Positions 13,686-19,199 of a DNA stretch of 19,199 nucleotides are shown piece by piece. The DNA is taken from positions 1-19,199 of the forward strand of contig MUGD01000029.1 in the NCBI GenBank assembly GCA_002900555.1, given 5' to 3'. The DNA is from Thermoplasmata archaeon M9B2D (GTDB lineage Archaea > Thermoplasmatota > E2 > DHVEG-1). A program made the translations under genes and the position numbers. Positions within the stretch are counted from its first letter, which is position 1; every line of letters starts with the position of its first letter. A model generated the notes under the pieces. It did not search any database. It saw only the letters and a program-made list of their open reading frames with translations, and was not told the origin of the DNA.

Positions 13686-16286
13686 ATGAAGAAAAAATGG
13701 TCTGTACTTCTTATTGTTAGTCTTATTGTATTAACGATGCCGGTCGTACTCATACAGGGAACAACACCTACAAGCACATCTCAAGAAAAATCTGCTATAA
13801 GCGACAATGATGAAGGCAAACAAGACGGCAGATTAATCGAAACATTGCAATGGTATTCCCCAAATCAAGAACTACCAGGAACCTATCAAGAATACCTTCG
13901 AGACCATCCCCGCATCCCTGCACGTTTCTCAACTCCCGATGATGTTCAATTGACGCAATTCTCTGAGAATTACTCCCTTGCAATCCTAGTACATGAAACC
14001 TTATACCCTTCTATCGTCACAAGTCTTGCTCAATATTGTTCTGACATCGAAACCGAAGGCTACATCGTCTTTCTTCAACAGGTATCCGGTGGCACCCCTG
14101 AAGATATCAAATCCTGGGTACAGGAACGATATCTGGCTGGAAGCAGAGGCATCCTGTTCGTTGGTGATATCACCGCAGCGTGGGCTGAGGTCTCCGGCGA
14201 TCAATTCCCTAGTGATTTGTTTTACATGGATCTTGATGGCACCTGGCAGGATACAAATGCTGATGGGGTCTATGAGGACCACACCGCAGGAACTGGTGAC
14301 ATGGGCCCGGAGGTGTATGTCGGTCGGATTTACGCATCAACGCTTACCTATGATTCCGAGGCAGACATGGTCAATGACTACTTCGCAAAAGCCCATGCGT
14401 ATCGTACCGGCAACCTAACACAACCCTGGCGGGGGTTGGAGTACGTCGAAGAAGACTGGTTTGATATGAACGTGAACCTTGACCTTATTTATGGGACGAA
14501 CATAACGCGCCATGATTACGGATACTTCACCACCGCAGAAGACTATCTTAATCAGATGGACCTCGGACAACATTTCGTTCAAGTATGTGTTCATAGCTAC
14601 TCAGGGGGGCATTATTTCAGCACCCGTCCAACCGAGTCTGCAGTCTACGCTCATGTGTACGTGAATAGCCCAACGGCACGATCTGCGAAACTTCTTCTCG
14701 GAAGCGATGACGGAATCAAAGCATGGGTGAATGGAGAAAATGTCATCACAGCGGATCGATATGGTGGATGGACTCCCAATCAATTCATAACAAACATCTC
14801 TTTACATTCTGGATGGAATCGCCTCTTATGCAAGATAAGCCAGGAGGGCGGAGACTATCGATTCTCGGCTCAACTACGAGATATGTCCGGTGTCAGTTTC
14901 AATGACCTTTCCTATCAGTTGAACGATCCTGTAGAATATGGAGGGGAAGCTGAGTATATCCGCAGTTTTCTGCTAAACGGGTTCCATCAGGACACCTCTG
15001 ATCGTTTCTGGCAGTATCTAACGACAAATTACCTTGGTGTGAACGAGGATTCGATTAACCCAATAGACGGACAGGTTATGGGCAATAACATATGGACCAG
15101 GTTTGACTCAGGCAATCCATTCATTAACATGGGCTCTCATTGTAATGGAGCTGATTTTGGCGTCTGTTATGCATTTGCCCGAGTATATGCCACAGCCCAA
15201 TCAACCTGTCAATTGTGGATGGGGTATGATGATGGGGCACGGGTATGGCTCAACGGGGATGAAGTCATATTCGACAACCGCTATGGCGGCTTTCAAGCTG
15301 ATATGACAAAAGTCAATGTAACCCTGCAAGCCGGGGAAAACAGGCTGCTTGTGAAAATCTCTGAATGGATGGGGGATCATGGTTTTAGCGCTCGTTTCTG
15401 CACGGCGAATGGAGGTGCGGTTCCTAATCTTACATATGACCCTATGCCTACCCCAATCACCTACATTGGTACTTGGATTATGAACGGCCCGTATGTAAAT
15501 CCAGATAAAACGACACGGTTAAGTACCGATTATCTTGGTGATGAAGGAAACGTGTCACCAAGCGAAGGGGATCCCGCCCCATTTGGCGTCTGGGAGCGTG
15601 GGATTGGCGATGGATATCCATTTAACATTGGTGGTTTCTACGACCATGGTGACTGGGTGTTCTCACAGGACATCCAGGATCGCGACCCGCCAGTTTTATT
15701 CTATAATCTCTTCGCATGTGGACCAGGGAGATTCACCGATGAGAATTACCTGGCTGGATCATACATCTTTCACACGACGTATGGGTTAATCACTGTGGCA
15801 TCCTCAAAGAGCGGAAGCATGCTGAACTTTAGGGATTTCACCCAACCGCTCAGCGAAGGAAAAAGCATCGGGGAATCGTTCCGTCTCTGGTTCGATGCCC
15901 AAGCGCCGTATCTTCAATGGGAGAAAGAATGGTACTACGGCATGGTCCTGCTTGGTGATCCTACACTCTGTGTCCCAAGCTATATCCAGATGAGCGTGAT
16001 TCGGCCGGAGAATGCAGTGTATCTCTTTGATAAAAAAGTTCTACCGTTTTTCACGCCACTAAGTCTTGGGAAAATCACGATTGAGGCGACAGCGACAAGT
16101 ACAGAGTATGGGATTGAAAAAGTGGAGTTTTACATCGATGACAGACTCCAATCCACCATCCTGACCGAACCGTATAGCTGGACATGGAATTCCCTTTCGT
16201 TCTTCAGACATACCGTAAAAGTTGTTGCCTATGACACCATTGGCCGTAACGCACAACGGACATTTACGATGTGGAAGTTCTTCTAA
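13686..16286 (+). CDS. Secreted gingipain-like (C25) cysteine peptidase with duplicated β-domains
   Basis: An 866-aa exported protein with a Sec-type signal peptide (MKKKWSVLLIVSLIVLTMPVVLIQG). Residues 95-250 resemble the first half of a C25/gingipain catalytic domain: RGILFVGDI (154-162), FYMDLDGTW, GPEVYVGRIYAS. The second half appears only at 645-765: YDHGDWVF (His654), LFYNLFACGPGRF (Cys678), LITVASSKSG and YYGMVLLGDPTLCV. Between them (about 318-650) lie two tandem units of about 170 residues, each with a G-x-DDG...W-NG...RYGG...NRLL-KIS half and a FLLNG/WIMNG half. These look like carbohydrate- or ligand-binding β-sandwiches. An Ig-like domain (about 770-866) ends the protein in TMWKFF with no membrane anchor. 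Cys678 as nucleophile is well supported; the partner His is probably His654, but His303 or His309 cannot be excluded. The substrate is unknown. Confidence 0.82.
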   Translation: MKKKWSVLLIVSLIVLTMPVVLIQGTTPTSTSQEKSAISDNDEGKQDGRLIETLQWYSPNQELPGTYQEYLRDHPRIPARFSTPDDVQLTQFSENYSLAILVHETLYPSIVTSLAQYCSDIETEGYIVFLQQVSGGTPEDIKSWVQERYLAGSRGILFVGDITAAWAEVSGDQFPSDLFYMDLDGTWQDTNADGVYEDHTAGTGDMGPEVYVGRIYASTLTYDSEADMVNDYFAKAHAYRTGNLTQPWRGLEYVEEDWFDMNVNLDLIYGTNITRHDYGYFTTAEDYLNQMDLGQHFVQVCVHSYSGGHYFSTRPTESAVYAHVYVNSPTARSAKLLLGSDDGIKAWVNGENVITADRYGGWTPNQFITNISLHSGWNRLLCKISQEGGDYRFSAQLRDMSGVSFNDLSYQLNDPVEYGGEAEYIRSFLLNGFHQDTSDRFWQYLTTNYLGVNEDSINPIDGQVMGNNIWTRFDSGNPFINMGSHCNGADFGVCYAFARVYATAQSTCQLWMGYDDGARVWLNGDEVIFDNRYGGFQADMTKVNVTLQAGENRLLVKISEWMGDHGFSARFCTANGGAVPNLTYDPMPTPITYIGTWIMNGPYVNPDKTTRLSTDYLGDEGNVSPSEGDPAPFGVWERGIGDGYPFNIGGFYDHGDWVFSQDIQDRDPPVLFYNLFACGPGRFTDENYLAGSYIFHTTYGLITVASSKSGSMLNFRDFTQPLSEGKSIGESFRLWFDAQAPYLQWEKEWYYGMVLLGDPTLCVPSYIQMSVIRPENAVYLFDKKVLPFFTPLSLGKITIEATATSTEYGIEKVEFYIDDRLQSTILTEPYSWTWNSLSFFRHTVKVVAYDTIGRNAQRTFTMWKFF

Positions 16287-16298
16287 AAAAAAAAAAAA
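16285..16298 (-). terminator. T14 terminator of nadE
   Basis: On the minus strand nadE ends GAAGGATAA, then GCG, then 14 T. As at 5783-5796, the tract overlaps the stop codon of the convergent plus-strand gene. Confidence 0.7.
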
Positions 16299-16301
16299 CG
16301 C

Positions 16302-17120
16302 TTATCCTTCTTGAACAGGGGATCGCCAGTCAAGACCCGGTGTTCTAATGCCTACCTTAGGAATTAAGGGCGACCGTCGTTTATGCTGGCTTTTCCTGCG
16401 CATGATGCGGATACGTTCGATTTGCTGTTTAGACACGGATGCGTATTTTTGTATCTCGCCACTATCGATCTTTAACTCCAAGCCATATAAGATCCGATCA
16501 AGGGTCTGATAGCTCATACGAAGCTCCTTTTCATCAGTCTGACCAACCCATAGTCCCGCAGTCGGTGGTTTTCGTATGATTGGAGCGGGGACTTTGAGGT
16601 ATTTTGCCAGCTGATATACCTGGGTTTTATACAAATCACCAAGGGGTTGAAAGTCGACACCTCCATCACCATACTTTGTGAAATACCCTACAAGGAACTC
16701 GGATTTATTAGACGCACCACAGACAAGGCTACCCGTCTGATTTGCATACTGATAGAGAAGTATCATCCGTACCCGGGGCTTGATATTTGCTATCGCTATC
16801 CTCTTTTTTTGTGTCATATTCTTCTGAAATGAGTTTACAAGCCAGGAGATGTCTATTTCTTTACAGCGAATATGGAAAGTGTCAATCACAAGGTTCACAT
16901 GTCTACGGTCAAGAGCAGGTGTGGTCGTATCCGGAAGAAATAGACAGTGAACGTTCTGTGCCCCAAGAGCTTCCTTACATAAAATAGCACTGACCGCAGA
17001 GTCCACCCCACCAGACAAACCGATTACGACGCGTGAACATCCTGCGCTTTCCACATACGTCTGAATGAACTGCTTAATGACGGTGGAGACTTCCTTTGGA
17101 TCAATGGAGAGATCAATCAT
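16302..17120 (-). CDS. nadE: NH3-dependent NAD+ synthetase
   Basis: Converts deamido-NAD to NAD using ATP and ammonia. At 272 aa, without a glutaminase domain, it is the ammonia-dependent type. It has the PP-loop LSGGVDS (35-41), the CGASNKSEFLVGYFTKYGDGG region (134-154), PLGDLYKTQVYQLAKYL and KPPTAGLWVGQTDEKEL. The frame is open upstream with a TTG at 17144, but the ATG at 17120 has GGAGGAAGG a few nt upstream and gives the normal N-terminus. The start overlaps the last 8 nt of the MCM-like gene (ATGATTGA), so the two are translationally coupled. The basic C-terminal tail (MRRKSQHKRR...) is typical of archaeal and bacterial members. Confidence 0.96.
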   Translation of the reverse strand: MIDLSIDPKEVSTVIKQFIQTYVESAGCSRVVIGLSGGVDSAVSAILCKEALGAQNVHCLFLPDTTTPALDRRHVNLVIDTFHIRCKEIDISWLVNSFQKNMTQKKRIAIANIKPRVRMILLYQYANQTGSLVCGASNKSEFLVGYFTKYGDGGVDFQPLGDLYKTQVYQLAKYLKVPAPIIRKPPTAGLWVGQTDEKELRMSYQTLDRILYGLELKIDSGEIQKYASVSKQQIERIRIMRRKSQHKRRSPLIPKVGIRTPGLDWRSPVQEG

Positions 17121-18459
17121 GGTTTCCTTCCTCCCATGTAGCAATTGACTCCTGTATCAAGGTTTCCGCTTTCAACAATACCTGGTTATCAACATGGTTA
17201 AATGAAGCACGTGCAATCGCAAGGGGAATCCTGCGAAGGTAATCAGACATGCGAAGGTCCCGTCGCAACGTCGTGTTGTAATGGTCCTCCACGATGTCGT
17301 TCATCATCATGAGATACTTGTGTACGTTTTTCTCAGATGCGGTGATAGCAGGCTGGAATCGTCTGGCAAGTTTCACCCACTGATCATAAAAGTCGTGTTT
17401 TTCTTTCAACTCACCAGTCCCATAAAACTTCTTCCTGAATAGATTTAACCGGTCTTCTCTGCCGATGTTTTGTACTTTTACGACCAACGCGCATCGACTC
17501 ATTAGCAGAGGGGATAACCCGATGTCCTTCAACGCGTTTTTCCCAAACACCTGAGATTTCGGGTTTGCAAACGCGATCATGATGAAGTTGCTTTCGATGT
17601 TCTGATGTAGTTTTGCGGAATGCACACTGCATTTCCCGTTCGAGAGCAACTCATAGCAATACTCGATGTCCTCCCCAGGGATTTTATCAAACTCGTCGAC
17701 TAAAACAAGTTTTCGATTCGCATGGGGCAGCGCCCCAAGATCACCAGTCCCTAGATGACACACCAGTCCAGATCGAGTGGTGTTGGCACCGATGGTGGTG
17801 ATGTCAGAAAAGCGCTCCGTGATAATTTCTTTAGCCATCGTTTTGCTGCTTCCCGGTTCTCCGATTATCAGGGAATGGACTGGCTCTTCAAAGGTTGAAA
17901 ACATGCTTGCAGCAATCACCTTCTTCATGACATCATTGCCATGGATCTCTTGAAACACGTTCTGCCAGAACCCGTCAAATCCACGGTCTTTGGCAAAGCG
18001 TTTTAGTTCATTCTCAGGCAGGTAAATTCCGCTTTTTTCACGCTCCATCATCCTTTTTGATTCAAGGATCTCCTGAAGACTCTCTGCTTTTGAAATCACC
18101 TTGGAAAATGCTTCTGATTTCCGTGAGAGTTTCAATACGTTTCCCTCAATGGTCAACGCCGCGTTTCCCCACCCAACCACATAGACGTCAAGTGCGTTCA
18201 GAATCGATTTTATGACCGCTCGATTTGTTTGTTTCGACGTAATCTCAATGAAATCCCCATTCGTGATGACGATGTCAAGGATGTTTTCATTGGCAAGGAT
18301 GTTACGAGCCCGCTGTACAAGCATCGTGCCTTTACTCGGCCCCATTCCCAGTGAAGATACAGACATGATAGCGATCTGCTCAAGGGTTGTGATACCCATG
18401 TTTTCCAATTTCTTTCGATCGGAGGGAACAACGCCAAGTAAGGTTAGGTCATCTTCCAT
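17113..18459 (-). CDS. MCM-like AAA+ ATPase with N-terminal helix-hairpin-helix domain
   Basis: A 448-aa protein with a diverged MCM-type AAA+ module: Walker A GEPGSSKT (200-207), GLVCHLGTGDLGALPHANRK where MCMs have their helix-2 insert/presensor region, Walker B LVLVDEFDKI (251-260), sensor 1 FANPK (Asn299) and an arginine-finger segment LSPLLMSRCAL (Arg322). The C-terminus (about 355-440) is helical, like the MCM/sensor 2 lid. Unlike replicative MCM (about 650-700 aa), the zinc-binding and OB-fold N-terminal domain is missing; residues 5-55 instead look like a helix-hairpin-helix (GVVPSDRKKLENMGITTLEQIA, LGMGPSKGTMLVQRARNIL). AGGTG lies 4 nt before the ATG. nadE follows with an overlapping start. 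It could be a DNA-linked remodeller or a degenerate paralogue of MCM; the replicative helicase must be elsewhere. Confidence 0.82.
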   Translation of the reverse strand: MEDDLTLLGVVPSDRKKLENMGITTLEQIAIMSVSSLGMGPSKGTMLVQRARNILANENILDIVITNGDFIEITSKQTNRAVIKSILNALDVYVVGWGNAALTIEGNVLKLSRKSEAFSKVISKAESLQEILESKRMMEREKSGIYLPENELKRFAKDRGFDGFWQNVFQEIHGNDVMKKVIAASMFSTFEEPVHSLIIGEPGSSKTMAKEIITERFSDITTIGANTTRSGLVCHLGTGDLGALPHANRKLVLVDEFDKIPGEDIEYCYELLSNGKCSVHSAKLHQNIESNFIMIAFANPKSQVFGKNALKDIGLSPLLMSRCALVVKVQNIGREDRLNLFRKKFYGTGELKEKHDFYDQWVKLARRFQPAITASEKNVHKYLMMMNDIVEDHYNTTLRRDLRMSDYLRRIPLAIARASFNHVDNQVLLKAETLIQESIATWEEGNHD

Positions 18460-18497
18460 GCAACACCTGCGCGAACAGGCAATATCTATCTAGAAGC

Positions 18498-18505
18498 ATT
18501 AAAAG
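18498..18505 (-). promoter_or_regulatory. TATA-like element of the MCM-like/nadE operon
   Basis: CTTTTAAT on the minus strand lies about 40 bp upstream of the ATG at 18459, predicting a leader of about 16 nt that just includes the AGGTG ribosome binding site. Confidence 0.4.
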
Positions 18506-18728
18506 TTTCTGGTACTACCAGTAGCTTTGAAAGTAAAGAGGGAAGTCTTAAAAATCTTACTAAAATAGAGGTTTGCACACAAAGTACGGGGTTTATCTGT
18601 AAAATCAATTCTGCACATAAACTCATTTCACATCATCGATAATTTCTAACAGTCTTTTTTCAACTCATCTTAGAATTTGTCATAGGTTTTATTCGCAGGG
18701 TGCAACCTCTTTTCTACCATTAGTTCCC

Positions 18729-18824
18729 CTATAAAAAGAATATCCTTAGAAGAACTTCCAGACATAGAGCCGTCGACGCCAGCACCAGCAGGGCGACACC
18801 AACAACCAGACCTTTCCGTAACAC
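18729..18824 (-). CDS. Signal-peptide-like mini-ORF, possible gene remnant
   Basis: From a GTG it encodes 31 aa: MLRKGLVVGVALLVLASTA followed by LCLEVLLRIFFL. The basic start, hydrophobic core and small residues before a potential cleavage site are like Sec signal peptides of archaeal surface proteins. The frame stops soon after. The neighbouring frame stays open to a TAA near 18680 and reads on as MSGSSSKDILFIGELMVEK, so a frameshifted remnant of a small secreted protein is possible. A GGGA lies next to the GTG, too close for a good ribosome binding site. It may also be a one-helix membrane peptide, or chance. Confidence 0.25.
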   Translation of the reverse strand: MLRKGLVVGVALLVLASTALCLEVLLRIFFL

Positions 18825-18869
18825 TCCCTATTTTTCCCCTAATCAATATAGTTAGTCCATTACAGTTCT

Positions 18870-19004
18870 CTTATAAATACGTTTTATATCCCCCAGTGAG
18901 GTCTCTCCAAGAAGACATCAGAATATCAGGAATGCATGGAGAAAACCATTCAAGCAACCCGTTTCATAAGAGGATGAAAGAGGAAAAGTCCTTTGCTTTT
19001 TTTT
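18870..19004 (+). ncRNA. Candidate small transcript (TATA box to T8 terminator)
   Basis: CTTATAAATA (18870-18879) is a good TATA box, with a predicted start near 18900. About 100 nt later AGGA/TCCT (18981-18992) forms a short stem, followed by T8 (18997-19004). The interval has no well-initiated gene; a 34-codon ATG frame from about 18932 runs past the T8 and has no properly spaced ribosome binding site. No known RNA family was recognised. Confidence 0.25.
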
Positions 19005-19042
19005 CATCACAATCAATGAAGTATCCTCTCTTTTAATCTTGT

Positions 19043-19198
19043 TTAATAGTACTTACGGACCTCTCTTCCTAAAGTTGCTATGGTGCCTTCTGTTGTAATC
19101 GCTTTTATGATGATCCGATGGGTATGTTCTGCTCTCAGTGGGTATCGTTCAGTCCACGTCCAGGTGTACGGTGGGGTAGTGTCTACCGCTTGTAATTC
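19043..19198 (-). CDS. C-terminal end of a secreted Ig-like domain protein (partial)
   Basis: Minus-strand frame open from the right edge for 51 codons to a TAA at 19045-19043. It contains PPYTWTWTERYPLRAEHTHR, then IIIKAITTEGTIATLGREVRKYY. This matches the pattern of the Ig-like C-terminus of the C25 peptidase in this window (EPYSWTWNSLSFFRHTVKV, then VAYDTIGRNAQRTFTMWKFF): Pro-Tyr-x-Trp-x-Trp, a His-rich turn, a β-strand ending in x-A-x-(D/T)-T-x-G and an aromatic end. It is therefore probably the end of another exported protein with the same type of terminal domain. The upstream part lies outside the window, so the main domain is unknown. Confidence 0.65.
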   Translation of the reverse strand, partial: ELQAVDTTPPYTWTWTERYPLRAEHTHRIIIKAITTEGTIATLGREVRKYY

Positions 19199-19199
19199 A

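Larger units (their letters stand above)
18460..19042. other. 583-bp region without a convincing long gene
   Basis: A/T-rich spacer between the MCM-like gene and the secreted protein entering from the right. It contains the MCM-like promoter, a signal-peptide-like mini-ORF (18824-18729, minus) and a TATA-to-T8 unit (18870-19004, plus). 18540-18720 shows no coding pattern, tRNA or obvious repeat. Confidence 0.6.

Noticed and set aside
14637..15645. Internal repeat of the C25 protein considered as a DNA-level repeat or mobile insertion
   Set aside because: The two units are similar only at protein level; the DNA has diverged and no terminal repeats or integrase are seen.
17121..17144. TTG start extending nadE by 8 codons
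   Set aside because: The GGAGGAAGG ribosome binding site is placed for the ATG at 17120, which also matches the family N-terminus.
18460..19042. tRNA, C/D box RNA or CRISPR repeats in the gene-poor gap
   Set aside because: No cloverleaf, no paired RTGATGA/CTGA boxes at proper spacing and no regularly spaced repeats were found.

Overview
The window is a compact stretch of a euryarchaeal chromosome. The best guess is a lineage in or near the Thermoplasmatota, but that placement is inferred from gene content and protein style, not from a phylogeny. Archaeal markers are RadA, the archaeal TOPRIM protein DnaG, an archaeal-type Thi4 with His in place of the sacrificial Cys, a UPF0058 protein, an NH3-dependent NadE, KaiC/RecA-superfamily switch ATPases, a pilin-like N-terminus, TATA-box core promoters (some giving leaderless mRNAs) and oligo-T terminators. 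No rRNA, tRNA, CRISPR array or insertion sequence was recognised.

Layout. 1-1753: a FAH-family hydrolase/isomerase (+) convergent with a tRNA 2-thiolation gene of the TtuA/Ncs6 family (-), which is split by a perfect 13-bp tandem duplication; removing one copy restores a clean 304-codon frame. 1930-4657: a four-gene operon (+) with one intact KaiC-like ATPase, a P-loop-less relative, an unrecognised 188-aa protein, and a second KaiC-like protein that has lost the P-loop Lys and the Walker B Asp. This looks like a switch or signalling cassette and is the strongest candidate for an undescribed system. 4825-5784: radA from its own promoter. 5797-7115 (-): a pilin-like secreted protein followed by a coiled-coil membrane protein, separated by a leader with alternative hairpins and an 18-bp palindrome. 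7302-8914: thi4 (-) and a GNAT acetyltransferase (+) diverge from one bidirectional TATA box, and the GNAT gene overlaps a convergent UPF0058 gene (-). 9016-10299: dnaG (-). 10538-13576: metG-purC operon (+). 13686-16286: a large secreted gingipain-like (C25) peptidase carrying a tandem duplication of about 170 residues. 16302-18459 (-): an MCM-like AAA+ ATPase with an N-terminal helix-hairpin-helix region, overlapping nadE. 18460-19042: no convincing long gene, but a signal-peptide-like mini-ORF and a possible small RNA unit. 19043 to the right edge (-): the C-terminus of another secreted protein whose ending resembles the Ig-like end of the C25 peptidase.

Functionally the window mixes housekeeping (recombination, tRNA charging and thiolation, purine, thiamine and NAD synthesis) with surface proteins and RecA/KaiC- or MCM-derived ATPases. 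Several convergent gene pairs share or overlap their stop codons, and two T14 terminators abut the opposing gene's stop codon, which points to a tightly packed genome.
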